64,000 bases of DNA from Actinomadura pelletieri DSM 43383 (GCF_003634705.1 NZ_RBWU01000003.1:620001-684000); one strand, 5' to 3'. Positions 8,265-17,007 are shown, counted from the first letter of the stretch. Notes: generated by a model from the sequence alone, not told the origin. A program made the numbers and translations.

Positions 8265-8700
8265 TGCGGTCAACCTTGCTGTCGGCGCGGATACGGGAAA
8301 AGCCGAGGGGGGTGACTCCAGGGCCTCGATGTGGGGGCTCCCCCTGCGGCTAGGGTTTGCGGTTGGCCTTGCCGTCGGCGCGGATGCGGGGAAAGCCGAG
8401 AGTGCATCTTCGAACGCTCGCCTGAACACGCATCGCGGGGCTCTGCACCCTGGCGGCAAGCGACAAGGCTCTCTCGAAACGCCCGCCTGACGACACCCCG
8501 GGACTCGCGATGAAGGGCTCCGCCCCCTTGGGAGGTTCGGGAGCAACCTCACTGTCAGGGCAGATGCGGGGAGAGCTGTAGGACTCTCTCGAAACGTTCG
8601 CATGTCGGTGCGCCTGAACACATAGCGGGGCACCCCCTCTGGGGGCCCTGGTCCGAAGTCAGCCTCACTGTCAGGGCAGATGCGGGGAGAGCTGAACCGA
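8251..8700. repeat. Degenerate tandem repeats, non-coding stretch after tRNA-Met
   Basis: The gap 8140-8743 holds no convincing gene. Unit 1 (8251-8307) and unit 2 (8344-8400) are near-identical, each running from CTGCGGCT to AAAGCCGAG. Two further shortened units share CCTCACTGTCAGGGCAGATG (around 8547 and 8662). Interspersed copies of CTCTCGAAACG and of GCCTGAACAC add to the pattern. Open frames here have no codon bias or start signals and are shadows of the repeats. Confidence 0.6.
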
Positions 8701-8743
8701 ACCTCTTTCATACGCCCATCTGGCGGGGTGGCTCAGCGGAGGG

Positions 8744-9514
8744 TCAGGCGGGCCAGGTTGGGGGGCGTTTTTGGAGGAAGGCGGTCATGCCCTCCTGGGC
8801 CTCGGGGGTCAGGGCGGACGCGGCCATCACCTCGATCGCGTAGGTGTAGGCGTCGGATTCTGGGCGGTCGAACTGGGCGTACATGGCCTGTTTGCCCAGG
8901 GCCTTGCTGCGGGGGCTGCCCTGGGTGGCGCGTTGGAGCAGGTCGTGGGTCGCCTTGTCCAGGTCGTCGTCGGGGACGGCGTAGTTGATCAGGCCCCAGT
9001 CGGCGGCGGTGGCGGCGTCGAAGATCTCGCCGGTGAGGGCCATCTCGGCGGCGCGTTTGCGGCCGATGTTGTGGGAGATCGCGACCAGGGGGGTGTGGCA
9101 GAACCAGCCGCCCTTTCCGCCGGGGGTCGCGAAGCCCGCGCTGGTCGCCGCGACGGCCAGGTCGCAGCTCGCGACGAGTTGGCAGCCCGCGGCCGTGGCG
9201 AGACCGTGCACGCGCGCCACGACCACCTGGGGGACGGACTGGATCGTCCGCATCAGCTCGGTGCACACCTGGAGCAGGTCGCGGACGTCGGCGTGGGAGG
9301 CGCCCGTCATGTCGGCGAAATCGTGCCCGGCGGAGAAGACCGGGCCGTTCGCCGCGAGGATGACGCCGCGGGCGTCGGTGGCTCCCACCTCGCGGAACGC
9401 TTCGGTGAGAGTGAGCAGGAACGCCCGGGACAGTGCGTTACGGCGGCGCGGACGGTTCATCGTGATCGTGGTGAAGGCTCCGTCGCGCCGGACCAGAACG
9501 TCGTCTTCGCTCAT
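8744..9514 (-). CDS. Enoyl-CoA hydratase/isomerase-family (crotonase fold) protein
   Basis: 256 aa. The oxyanion-hole segment ANGPVFSAGHDFADM (about 54-68) and the second segment VHGLATAAGCQLVASCDLAVA are clear crotonase features. At the place of the first catalytic Glu of true hydratases (PE-x-x-x-G) this protein reads TPGGKGG, while the Glu in RKRAAEMALTGE is kept; the GGKGGWFCHTPLVAISHNIG stretch resembles the ECHDC3-like subgroup. Hydratase activity is therefore uncertain and another CoA-thioester reaction is possible. A GGGAG motif precedes the ATG. It is divergent from the small gene at 9582. Confidence 0.8.
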   Translation of the reverse strand: MSEDDVLVRRDGAFTTITMNRPRRRNALSRAFLLTLTEAFREVGATDARGVILAANGPVFSAGHDFADMTGASHADVRDLLQVCTELMRTIQSVPQVVVARVHGLATAAGCQLVASCDLAVAATSAGFATPGGKGGWFCHTPLVAISHNIGRKRAAEMALTGEIFDAATAADWGLINYAVPDDDLDKATHDLLQRATQGSPRSKALGKQAMYAQFDRPESDAYTYAIEVMAASALTPEAQEGMTAFLQKRPPTWPA

Positions 9515-9581
9515 GCTCCCGACGTTACGTCAGACCCTCGTCGTACGGTGGGGCCACCGGACGTGCCGAGGGGGTATGGCC

Positions 9582-9968
9582 ATGAAGCTGCTCACCGCGA
9601 CCAACTCCACCCAGGGATTCCGCGACAACGACTTCGACTGGTGCGTCGAAGGTGAACTGGTCCATATCGGGATGGTCTGCGCCCGTGACCAGGACGACCC
9701 GGACGGCGGCTGCGGCTGCGGCCGTTCGTTCGCCGGGCTCAACTCCCATCGCGCCACCACCACCGCGATGGTTCGGGAGATCCCCGGGTTCACCGGCGAC
9801 GACTACGTCCTGGCGATCAGATCGAGTCTCGAACAGCAGGGCTGCGACCCGGCGTTCGCCGAGCACGAGGCGGCGCTGATGCGGTGCCTGGTCCGCGACT
9901 GGCCGGTGGGGGCGATCGTCGAGCGCAGGCTGGATGAGATCGTGGTACGGCACGTCCTTCAGCCCTAG
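9582..9968 (+). CDS. Conserved actinobacterial protein of unknown function
   Basis: 128 aa. Begins [20 protein letters not shown] and contains [20 protein letters not shown], a Cys/Gly cluster that could bind metal, though no known site is recognised. I have seen this N-terminal pattern in actinobacterial proteins without assigned function. Start at 9582 rather than the ATG at 9576, because GAGGGGG at 9568-9574 then has suitable spacing. An 8-nt gap separates it from the thiamine-binding gene, so they are probably cotranscribed. Confidence 0.6.
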   Translation: MKLLTATNSTQGFRDNDFDWCVEGELVHIGMVCARDQDDPDGGCGCGRSFAGLNSHRATTTAMVREIPGFTGDDYVLAIRSSLEQQGCDPAFAEHEAALMRCLVRDWPVGAIVERRLDEIVVRHVLQP

Positions 9969-10975
9969 GAGGGTTCATGCTCGTCGCGTTCTCGGTGACC
10001 CCGCTCGGCGTGGGCGAGGAGGTCGGAGAGTACGTCGCGGAGGCGGTGCGGGTGGTGCGCGAGAGCGGGCTGCCGAACCGTACCGACGCGATGTTCACGA
10101 CCGTGGAGGGCGAGTGGGACGAGGTGATGGCCGTGGTGAAGGCCGCCGCCGACGCCGTCGCGGCCAGGGCGCCGCGGGTGAGCCTGGTCGTCAAGGCCGA
10201 CCTGCGGCCCGGTGTGACCGGGGCGCTCGACGCCAAGGTCGAGTCCGTGGAACGGCACCTGCGTTCGTGATTCCGTGAAACAGGCCTGTGCGCCGTTCGT
10301 GCCGCCTCTGGCGAAGTTCCGTAGGCGCTCGACGGCCGTGCCGTGGTCGCCGGGCTTCGTCCACGGCGCCTCGTCCCCGATGAGCTGGAAGGCGTCGACG
10401 AGTTCCTGCTCGTCGCCGTCCTCGAAACGCAGGGTGCCGTCGTCCGACGACCCGTACAGCACGGCGCCGGCGAGACAGTCGGCCTGGAGTTCGGCGGCGG
10501 GCGACACCAGGCCGCGGCGCAGCCGGTTCTGGACGGCGTGTCCCCACTCGTGCGCGATCACGAGGTAGACCCAGGCGTCGCCGCGCGCGTACCCCGACCG
10601 CATCAGGTGCGCGTCCCACGCGACGAAGTCCCCGGACGGGCAGTAGGCCGCGTTGTCCCGGGCCAGGGGCTCGCCGTCGCATCGCGGCACCGTCCGGAGA
10701 TCGCGGCCGTCGTAGAGTCCGACGACGCGCGGTGACCTGTACCGGCCGGTGAACAGCCGGTTCCAGTGCCGCCGCCAGTAGTCGTCGGTGATCGTCTCAG
10801 CCGTGCGGAGATCCTCTCGGAACTCGTCCTCGTCGAACGCGGCGGCGCGAGGAACGGCGGGCTTGGTGTGCTGTGGGGAGGGGTCGAGCGCGCACGCGCT
10901 GGTGAGGGCCAGTGCGCAGGCGAGGGCGAGGGTGGTCAGGGGACGTTTCGGGAGGTGCGGTGCCGACTCCGTCAT
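9965..10975 (-). CDS. Neutral zinc metallopeptidase lipoprotein with anomalous C-terminus
   Basis: 336 aa as read. A signal peptide ends in LTSAC (lipoprotein), followed by a zincin domain with HEWGH at 142-146 and a third-ligand segment [15 protein letters not shown]. Members are secreted or anchored peptidases of unknown substrate. The recognisable domain ends near [10 protein letters not shown] (about residue 235). The remaining 100 residues are the antisense of the thiamine-binding gene, rich in His/Arg/Pro, and look like shadow sequence. Either the natural stop near 10270 was lost or a frameshift lies there. Homologues I recall end shortly after this Cys. Confidence 0.75.
   Translation of the reverse strand: MTESAPHLPKRPLTTLALACALALTSACALDPSPQHTKPAVPRAAAFDEDEFREDLRTAETITDDYWRRHWNRLFTGRYRSPRVVGLYDGRDLRTVPRCDGEPLARDNAAYCPSGDFVAWDAHLMRSGYARGDAWVYLVIAHEWGHAVQNRLRRGLVSPAAELQADCLAGAVLYGSSDDGTLRFEDGDEQELVDAFQLIGDEAPWTKPGDHGTAVERLRNFARGGTNGAQACFTESRTQVPFHGLDLGVERPGHTGPQVGLDDQAHPRRPGRDGVGGGLHHGHHLVPLALHGREHRVGTVRQPALAHHPHRLRDVLSDLLAHAERGHRERDEHEPS
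9977..10270 (+). CDS. MTH1187/YkoF-type thiamine-binding protein
   Basis: 97 aa, the usual length of the single-domain MTH1187 family. Typical features: [32 protein letters not shown] at the N-terminus, then [17 protein letters not shown] and a C-terminal [13 protein letters not shown] strand. These proteins are cytoplasmic ferredoxin-like folds that bind thiamine or related ligands; the exact role is poorly known. GGAGGG precedes the ATG. No TPP riboswitch was recognised upstream. The zinc-peptidase frame on the opposite strand runs through the entire gene. Confidence 0.8.
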   Translation: MLVAFSVTPLGVGEEVGEYVAEAVRVVRESGLPNRTDAMFTTVEGEWDEVMAVVKAAADAVAARAPRVSLVVKADLRPGVTGALDAKVESVERHLRS

Positions 10976-11014
10976 GCCCGGACATACGTATGCGCGGCGC
11001 GGAGAGGATGAACG

Positions 11015-11476
11015 TCAGGCGTCGGCGACGAGGCGGGCGGCGACGCGGTCGAGGACGACCAGTTCCTCCGCCGGAAGGTCGCGCAGGATCGGCGGCGGGC
11101 TGTCCAGGATGCGTTCGGCCCTGGCCGCGGCGGCACGTCCCGCCTCGGTCACCGTGACGATCTTGGAGCGGCGGTCGGCGGGGTTCGTGGACCGTTCGAC
11201 CAGGCCGCGACCGACCAGGTCGTCCACGACGAGGGTGGTGTAGGGGCGGTCGGTGAGCAGGTCGTCGGCGAGGTCGCGCAGCGTCATCGGCTCCTTGGCG
11301 GCGACGATATGGCGCAGCGCCTTGATCCGGATGAAGCTCATGCCGAGCGCCTCGGTGGCCTCATGCCGCCGGTCGGCGCGTTCGTGCATCAGGATCCGCA
11401 GGTTGTGCCAGGCCCGCGCCGCCATCTCGGAGCGCGGGTCCGGCGCCTCGGTGGATTGGGTGGCGGGCTCGGTCAT
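11015..11476 (-). CDS. MarR-family transcriptional regulator
   Basis: 153 aa. Winged-helix pattern typical of MarR: ALGMSFIRIKALRHIVAAKEPMTLRDLADDLLTDRPYTTLVVDDLVGRGLVERSTNPADRRSK, the last part being the wing (DRRSK). The start ATG at 11476 overlaps the stop of the DHA2 transporter gene (ATGA), so both are cotranslated. A near-perfect palindrome at 12932-12959 upstream of the transporter is the probable operator; MarR proteins usually repress their own operon and release DNA on binding small aromatic or lipophilic ligands. The longer frame upstream is a shadow of the transporter gene. Confidence 0.88.
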   Translation of the reverse strand: MTEPATQSTEAPDPRSEMAARAWHNLRILMHERADRRHEATEALGMSFIRIKALRHIVAAKEPMTLRDLADDLLTDRPYTTLVVDDLVGRGLVERSTNPADRRSKIVTVTEAGRAAAARAERILDSPPPILRDLPAEELVVLDRVAARLVADA

Positions 11477-12924
11477 GGGGCGCTCGCTCCCGTCACGTGA
11501 CGTTCCTCCGCGTCGAACAGACCGGCCGTGCGCGCGGCGCTGCGGGCGGCCCGGCGGCCGGTGGTGGCCGTTCCGAGGACGAGGACCGCGGCGGCGCACC
11601 CGACCAGGACCCAGTATGCCGGGCGGGCGGCGGACTCGAACGCGGACGCGGCGAAGGCGCCGGACATCCCGGCGGCGAGCACGGCGCCGAAGACGGCGAC
11701 GCCGAGCGCCTGCCCGACCTGCCTGCTGGTCGACGCGACCGCCGCGGCCACCCCCGCCTGCGCGCGCGGCATCCCCGACACGGCGGTGTTGGTGACCGGG
11801 GAGTTCACGGCGCCGAACCCGATGCCGAACAGCACGTACGCGGCGAACAGGGTGATGTCGCGGGTCTCGCCGTCGAACACGGCGAACAGCAGCCCGCTGC
11901 CGAGCATCGCCGCACCGGCGATCTGGAGTGGCAGGCGCGGGCCGCGCCGGCCGACGAGCCGTCCCGACAGCGGCGCGGACACGGCCGTCATCGCGGCCAT
12001 CGGCAACAGGTACAGCCCGGCTTCGAGCGCCGACAGCCCGCGGACGTTCTGCAGGTAGAGGGTGTTGAGGAACATGAACCCGCCGAGCGCCGCGAAGCTG
12101 CTGACGGCGATGACGGTCGCGCCGGCGAACGGGACGCTGCGGAAGAAGCGCAGGTCGATGAGGGGTTCGCGGGCGCGGACCGCGTGCCGGGCGAACCCGA
12201 TGAGCGACGCGGCGGCGACGAGGGCGGCGCCGTAGACGATCGGGTGGCCGAAGCCGTGTCCGGGGACCTCGATGATGGCGAACGTCAGCGACCCGAGCAA
12301 GACGATCAGCAGGGCCTGGCCGAGCGGGTCGGGACGGCGCGGGCGCGGCGCCCGGGACTCGGGGACGAACAACGCGGTCAACACGAACGCGGTCACCCCG
12401 ATCGGCACGTTCAGCCAGAAGATGGCACGCCAGCCGACGGACTCGACGAGCAGCCCGCCGACGAGCGGCCCCATCGCCATGCTGATGCCGACGACACCGC
12501 CCCAGACGCCGATGGCGCGGGCCCGCTCGCGCGGCTCGGTGAACACGTTCGTGATGATCGACATGGCGACGGGGTTGAGCATCGACCCGCCGACCGCCTG
12601 GACGACCCGGGCGGCGACGAGCAGGTCGAGGGACGGCGCGAGGCTGCACAGCACGGACCCGGTGACGAACAGCGTGAGCCCGGTCTGGAACACACGACGG
12701 CGGCCGATCCGGTCGCCGGTGGAGCCGGACAGGATCAAGAGCGACGCCAGGGTGATCAGGTAGGCGTCGATCGTCCACTGGAGTCCGGAGAGGGAACTGT
12801 CGAAGTCGTCCTGGAGCGTCGGCAGCGCGACGTTGAGGATCGTGTTGTCGAGGCTGACGATGAGCAGGCTCATACAACAGATGGCCAGCACCGCGATGCG
12901 GCGCCCGGGGGTGAGCTCTGGCAT
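11473..12924 (-). CDS. DHA2-family MFS multidrug efflux transporter
   Basis: 483 aa with 13-14 hydrophobic segments. Motifs: SLDNTILNVALPTL in helix 1, GDRIGRRRVF in the 2-3 loop, and GGSMLNPVAMSIITNVF (motif C-like region) as in proton-driven drug exporters of the EmrB/QacA type. First gene of a two-gene operon with the MarR regulator behind it. The start ATG at 12924 lies 8 nt downstream of the 28-bp palindrome, so a bound repressor would block the promoter or leader. Substrates cannot be read from the sequence. Confidence 0.87.
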   Translation of the reverse strand: MPELTPGRRIAVLAICCMSLLIVSLDNTILNVALPTLQDDFDSSLSGLQWTIDAYLITLASLLILSGSTGDRIGRRRVFQTGLTLFVTGSVLCSLAPSLDLLVAARVVQAVGGSMLNPVAMSIITNVFTEPRERARAIGVWGGVVGISMAMGPLVGGLLVESVGWRAIFWLNVPIGVTAFVLTALFVPESRAPRPRRPDPLGQALLIVLLGSLTFAIIEVPGHGFGHPIVYGAALVAAASLIGFARHAVRAREPLIDLRFFRSVPFAGATVIAVSSFAALGGFMFLNTLYLQNVRGLSALEAGLYLLPMAAMTAVSAPLSGRLVGRRGPRLPLQIAGAAMLGSGLLFAVFDGETRDITLFAAYVLFGIGFGAVNSPVTNTAVSGMPRAQAGVAAAVASTSRQVGQALGVAVFGAVLAAGMSGAFAASAFESAARPAYWVLVGCAAAVLVLGTATTGRRAARSAARTAGLFDAEERHVTGASAP

Positions 12925-12931
12925 CCCGCCT

Positions 12932-12959
12932 CCAATCGTTGTATGCCTACAACCATTGG
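12932..12959. promoter_or_regulatory. 28-bp palindrome, probable MarR operator
   Basis: CCAATCGTTGTA (12932-12943) TGCC TACAACCATTGG (12948-12959): the arms match with a single mismatch. A further half-site TACAACCATT follows at 12964-12973 as a direct repeat. It lies immediately upstream of the DHA2-marR operon, 8-35 nt before the start codon. Confidence 0.7.
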
Positions 12960-12984
12960 AAGGCTACAACCATTCCCGGGGTGC

Positions 12985-13782
12985 TCAGCCCACCGCGTTG
13001 ATCCGGGTGCGCGCCGCCGGGACGACGAGCGGGCTTCCGGTCTCCGGGCAGTCGATGACCCGGCACGGCAGCCCGAACACCTCCTCGACCAGTTGAGCGG
13101 TCACGACCGAGCCGGGGTCGCCCTCGGCGACGATCCGGCCGTCCCGCATGGCGATCAGGTGCGTGGCGTAGCGGGCGGCGGAGTTGAGGTCGTGCAGGAC
13201 GGCGACGACCGTGCGGCCCTCCTCGTGGAGCCGCGCGCACAGGTCGAGGACCTCGATCTGGTGCGCGATGTCCAGGTAGGTCGTCGGCTCGTCCAGAAGG
13301 AGCAGCGGGGTCTGCTGGGCCAGCGCCATCGCGATCCAGACCCGCTGCCGCTGCCCGCCCGACAGCTCGTCGACCGTCCGCTCGGCGAGGTCCTGGACGC
13401 CGGTCGCCTCCATCGACTCGGTGACGATCCGCTCGTCCTCCGTCGACCACTGCCGCAGCAGGCTCTGGTGCGGGTACCGGCCCCGGGAGACCAGGTCGGC
13501 GACCGTGATCCCCTCGGGCGCGATCGACGACTGCGGAAGCAGCCCGAGCGTGCGCGCCAGCTTCTTGGCGGGCCAGTCGACGATCGGACGGCCGTCCAGG
13601 ACGACGGCCCCGCCGGACGGCCGCAGGATCCGGGCGAGGGCCCGCAGCAGAGTCGACTTCCCGCACGCGTTCGGACCCACGATCACGGTGAACGACCCGT
13701 CGGGGACGACCACGTCGAGGTTCTCGACGATGGTGCGTCCGTCGTAGCCGAGCCTGAGCCCGGTGCCGGTGAGTCGAGCCAT
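12985..13782 (-). CDS. Iron-siderophore ABC transporter ATPase (FecE/FepC type)
   Basis: 265 aa. Walker A GPNACGKST, Q-loop segment LGLLPQSS, signature LSGGQRQR and Walker B LLLLDEPTTYLDIAHQ are all intact, the last being characteristic of the siderophore/cobalamin class. It energises uptake through the two FecCD permeases encoded directly upstream; only 3 nt separate it from the preceding permease gene. Third gene of a minus-strand operon under the iron box at 15886-15904. Confidence 0.92.
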   Translation of the reverse strand: MARLTGTGLRLGYDGRTIVENLDVVVPDGSFTVIVGPNACGKSTLLRALARILRPSGGAVVLDGRPIVDWPAKKLARTLGLLPQSSIAPEGITVADLVSRGRYPHQSLLRQWSTEDERIVTESMEATGVQDLAERTVDELSGGQRQRVWIAMALAQQTPLLLLDEPTTYLDIAHQIEVLDLCARLHEEGRTVVAVLHDLNSAARYATHLIAMRDGRIVAEGDPGSVVTAQLVEEVFGLPCRVIDCPETGSPLVVPAARTRINAVG

Positions 13783-13785
13783 TTC

Positions 13786-14817
13786 TCAGATCCGTCCCGT
13801 CTTGCGTTCGGTCACCAGGAGCCAGACCAGGTACGCGCCGCCGAGGAGCCCGGTCACGACACCGACCGGGAGCTGGTGGCCGGGGAAGGCCCGCTGAGCC
13901 GTCCAGTCGGCGACCACGAGCAGCGCGGCGCCCATGCACGCCGCGGGCAGCAGGTTCGGGCCCGGGGTGCGGCTGAGGCGCCGGGCGAGCTGCGGCGCGG
14001 TCAGCGCGACGAACGCGACCGGCCCGGCCGCCGCCGCGGCGAACGAGGTGAGCAGCACCGCCGCCGCGAGCATGATGAGCCGGACCCGTTCGATGGGCAC
14101 GCCGAGCCCGTGCGCCGCGTCGTCGCCCATCTCCAGCATCCGCAGCGCCCGCCCGCAGCCGACGAGGACGAGCGGTCCGAGGACGGCGAGCGCGACGAGC
14201 ACCGGCGCGGAGTCGGCCCAGTCGCGGCCGTCCAGGCTGCCGGTCAGCCACAGGACGGCGCGGGCCGCGTCGGTGATGTGCGCCTGGGTGAGCAGGTAGC
14301 CGTTCACGCCGGTGAGGATCGCGGAGACGCCGATGCCGACGAGGATCAGCCGCTGGCCGTGGGCGTGGCGCCGGCCGGCCACGAGGTACACGACCAGTCC
14401 GGTGGCGAGCCCGCCGCCCGCCGCCCCGGCCGCGACCGCGACGCTGCCCGCGCCGGTCAGCACGATCACGGCGAGGACGCCGGTGGCGGCGCCCTGCACG
14501 AAGCCCAGGACGTCGGGACTGCCGAGCGGGTTCCGGACCAGCGACTGGAAGATCGCCCCGGCGAGGCCGAGCGCCGCGCCGACCGCGAGCCCCGCCACGA
14601 CGCGTGGGAGCCTGATCTGGTTCACGATCAGGGAGTCGGCGGGCGTGCCCCGCCCGAGCAGCGTCCGGACGACGTCGGCCGGGCTCATCGGGAAGTCGCC
14701 GCTGCCGATGAGGAGCACGCCCGTGCCGAGCGCCACGGCGAGGAACACGGCCGAGACGACGAACGCGCGCGTGCGGAAGCGGAACGAGAGCCCGCCCGGG
14801 GTCCTGATGACGCTCAC
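13786..14817 (-). CDS. FecCD-family iron-siderophore permease
   Basis: 343 aa, about nine or ten membrane helices. Conserved family segments: IRLPRVVAGLAVGAALGLAGAIFQSLVRNPLGSPDVLGF and GLGVPIERVRLIMLAAAVLLTSFAAAAAGPVAFVAL, ending in QLPVGVVTGLLGGAYLVWLL. The GTG at 14817 overlaps the stop of the other permease (GTGA). It forms a heterodimeric channel with that protein. The longer open frame upstream belongs to the opposite frame of the neighbouring permease. Confidence 0.9.
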   Translation of the reverse strand: MSVIRTPGGLSFRFRTRAFVVSAVFLAVALGTGVLLIGSGDFPMSPADVVRTLLGRGTPADSLIVNQIRLPRVVAGLAVGAALGLAGAIFQSLVRNPLGSPDVLGFVQGAATGVLAVIVLTGAGSVAVAAGAAGGGLATGLVVYLVAGRRHAHGQRLILVGIGVSAILTGVNGYLLTQAHITDAARAVLWLTGSLDGRDWADSAPVLVALAVLGPLVLVGCGRALRMLEMGDDAAHGLGVPIERVRLIMLAAAVLLTSFAAAAAGPVAFVALTAPQLARRLSRTPGPNLLPAACMGAALLVVADWTAQRAFPGHQLPVGVVTGLLGGAYLVWLLVTERKTGRI

Positions 14818-15851
14818 GAGGACACCGCCCCGCGCCGCCGCCGGACGAAGTACAGGAACACCGGCCCACCCGCCACGACCGTCACGATCCCGACCTGGAG
14901 TTCGGACGGGCGTACGACGACGCGTCCGAGGACGTCCGCCGCCAGCATCAGCCCCGGGGCGATGACCGCGCAGTACGGCAGCAGCCAGCGAAGGTCGGGC
15001 CCGGTCAGCGCGCGGACGAAGTGCGGCACCATCAGCCCGACGAAGATGATCGGCCCGCATGCCGCCGTCGCCGCGCCGCACAGCAGGGTCACCGTGACGA
15101 TCGCGACGATCCGGACACGCGCGGGGTCGGCGCCGAGGGAGCGGGCGGTGTCCTCGCCCATCGCCATCGCGTTCAGCGGACGCGCCAGCAGCAGCGCCGC
15201 GACGAGCCCGACGAGAACGAACGGCGCGACGCGCACGATCGTGTGGTCCTGCGCGGCGGCGAGCGACCCGACCGTCCAGAAGCGCATCCGGTCGAGGGAC
15301 GAGGTGTCGAGAAGCTGCACCGCGTTCACGTAGGAGAACAGCGCGGCGTTCAGCGCGGACCCGGCCAGGGCGAGCCGCGCCGGGGTCGCGCCGCGCCCGC
15401 CGCCGACCGCGTAGAGCAGCACCGCGACCGATCCGGCGCCCGCGAACGCGAACCACACGAACCCGGTGAACGAGGTGATGCCGAGGAACGAGATCGCCGA
15501 CACGACCGCCGCGGCGGCGCCCGCGTTGATGCCGAGGAGCCCGGGGTCGGCGAGCGGGTTCCGGGTCAGCGACTGCATGACCGCGCCCGCGAGTCCGAGC
15601 GCCGTGCCCGCGAGCAGCCCGAGCAGGGTCCGTGGGAGCCGCATCTCGTGGACGATCGTGTACGCGGACGAGTCGCCGTGGAAAAGCCCGTCCCAGGCCT
15701 CCCCCAACGACAGCGGCTTGGCGCCGACCGCAAGGCTGAGCGCGCACGCGGTGAGCAGGAACAACGACGCGCCGATGAGCCCGGCCGCCCGCCGTGCGCC
15801 GGGTGACCGCTCGACGGCGGGCGCGCGCGACGACGGTTTGGTCAGCAACAC
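14814..15851 (-). CDS. FecCD-family iron-siderophore permease, first gene of the uptake operon
   Basis: 345 aa. Carries MRLPRTLLGLLAGTALGLAGAVMQSLTRNPLADPGLLGINAGAA and the GPIIFVGLMVPHFVR motif facing the ATPase. GTG start at 15851 with GGAG about 12 nt upstream; the iron box lies 35 nt before it. It pairs with the second permease; both are driven by the ATPase at 12985-13782. Expected to be expressed when iron is scarce. Confidence 0.9.
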   Translation of the reverse strand: MLLTKPSSRAPAVERSPGARRAAGLIGASLFLLTACALSLAVGAKPLSLGEAWDGLFHGDSSAYTIVHEMRLPRTLLGLLAGTALGLAGAVMQSLTRNPLADPGLLGINAGAAAAVVSAISFLGITSFTGFVWFAFAGAGSVAVLLYAVGGGRGATPARLALAGSALNAALFSYVNAVQLLDTSSLDRMRFWTVGSLAAAQDHTIVRVAPFVLVGLVAALLLARPLNAMAMGEDTARSLGADPARVRIVAIVTVTLLCGAATAACGPIIFVGLMVPHFVRALTGPDLRWLLPYCAVIAPGLMLAADVLGRVVVRPSELQVGIVTVVAGGPVFLYFVRRRRGAVSS

Positions 15852-15885
15852 CTGGCGTGCTCCGGGGGGACGTGGGAAAGCAAAC

Positions 15886-15904
15886 TTAGGTTAGGTTAAC
15901 CTAA
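15886..15904. promoter_or_regulatory. Iron box (DmdR/IdeR-type operator)
   Basis: TTAGGTTAGGTTAACCTAA is a 19-bp match, with at most one central deviation, to the actinobacterial iron-box consensus recognised by DmdR/IdeR (DtxR family). It sits in the 107-nt gap between the divergent permease and binding-protein genes and can control both directions. Confidence 0.9.
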
Positions 15905-15958
15905 GCCCCGTTCGACCGGAATACGGCCATCGTAGTTGATCCCTGGAGTGCGTCCTAA

Positions 15959-16996
15959 ATGTCGAAGTCCGATCTCCGTCAGCTTTCCCGGAACGGCCTC
16001 ACCCGGCGGGGGCTGCTCAGCGCGGGCGGCGCTCTCGCCGTCGGCGCGCTGATCAGCGCGTGCGGCGGCGACAACGGCGGCGGCTCGGCGTCGTCGGGCG
16101 GCGCCTGGACGTTCACCGACGACCGCGGCACGAAGGTCGAACTCAAGGCGCGACCGAAACGCGTCGTCGGTTACGTCGGCACCGCCGCCGCCCTCCACGA
16201 CTTCGGCGTCGACCGGCAGCTCGTCGGCGTGTTCGGTCCGACGAAGCTGAAGGACGGCGGGCCCGACCCACAGGCCGGAAACCTGCCCGTCGACCGGCTG
16301 GAGATCATCGGGAACGCGTTCGGCGAGTTCAACATCGAGAAGTACGCGGCGCTCCGTCCCGAACTCCTGGTCGACAACATGTTCGTGGAGAACGAGCTCT
16401 TCTACGTCCCCGTGGAAAGCAAGGACAAGATCTACGCGCTGGCGCCGAGCGTCGCCATCGCCAGCGGCGCCGTCGCGCTGCCCAAGCCGATCGAGCGGAC
16501 CGCCGCGCTCGCGGCCGCGCTCGGCGCCGATCTGAACTCCCCGAAGGTCACCGCCGCGAAGGCCCGGTTCGAGAAGGCGGCCGCGGCGCTGCGCGCGGCG
16601 GCCGCGGAGAACAAGGGCCTGAAGGTGCTGGCCGCGTCCGCGAGCCCCGACCTCTTCTACGCCTCCAGCCCGAACAAGAACACCGACCTCATCTACTTCA
16701 AGGAGCTGGGCGTCGAGCTCATCGTTCCGGACAAGCCGGGCCAGAACGGCTACTTCGAGGAGCTGAGCTGGGAGAACGCGGGCAAGTACAGGGCCGACGT
16801 CATCATGCTCGACTCCCGCACCCAGGCGCTGCAGCCGAAGGACCTCGGCGGCAAACCGTCCTGGAAGGACCTGCCCGCGGTGCAGGCCGGCCAGGTCATC
16901 CCGTGGCAGCCGGAGCCGCGTTTCTCCTACGAGGGGTGCGCGCCGATCCTGGAGGCGCTCGCCGCGTCCGTCAAGTCCGCCAAGAAGACCGGCTGA
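15959..16996 (+). CDS. Siderophore-binding ABC lipoprotein
   Basis: 345 aa. The N-terminus LTRRGLLSAGGALAVGALISAC has a twin-arginine signal followed by a lipobox Cys, so it is probably exported folded and anchored. The mature part is a FepB/FhuD-like binding fold (VELKARPKRVVGYVGTAAALHDFGVDRQLVGV; PELLVDNMF; TDLIYFKELGVELIVP). It delivers a ferric siderophore to the permease pair encoded divergently. GGAG stands 11-12 nt before the ATG. Shares the iron box with the permease operon. No siderophore synthesis genes are in the window. Confidence 0.88.
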   Translation: MSKSDLRQLSRNGLTRRGLLSAGGALAVGALISACGGDNGGGSASSGGAWTFTDDRGTKVELKARPKRVVGYVGTAAALHDFGVDRQLVGVFGPTKLKDGGPDPQAGNLPVDRLEIIGNAFGEFNIEKYAALRPELLVDNMFVENELFYVPVESKDKIYALAPSVAIASGAVALPKPIERTAALAAALGADLNSPKVTAAKARFEKAAAALRAAAAENKGLKVLAASASPDLFYASSPNKNTDLIYFKELGVELIVPDKPGQNGYFEELSWENAGKYRADVIMLDSRTQALQPKDLGGKPSWKDLPAVQAGQVIPWQPEPRFSYEGCAPILEALAASVKSAKKTG

Positions 16997-17007
16997 AAGG
17001 CAGCGAA

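Noticed and set aside
8145-8711. 188-codon frame after tRNA-Met
   Set aside because: Built entirely from tandem repeats and hairpins; no start signal or codon bias.
8066-8744. Integration site of a genomic island at tRNA-Met
   Set aside because: No integrase and no duplicated tRNA 3' end; flanking genes look like ordinary core genes.
9969-9976. TPP riboswitch before the thiamine-binding gene
   Set aside because: Only 8 nt separate the genes; no room for an aptamer and none seen further upstream.
11497-15333. A 1278-codon open frame on the plus strand
   Set aside because: It is the antisense of the DHA2 transporter and iron-uptake genes; composition is Arg/Gly/Asp/Glu shadow sequence and there is no ribosome site.
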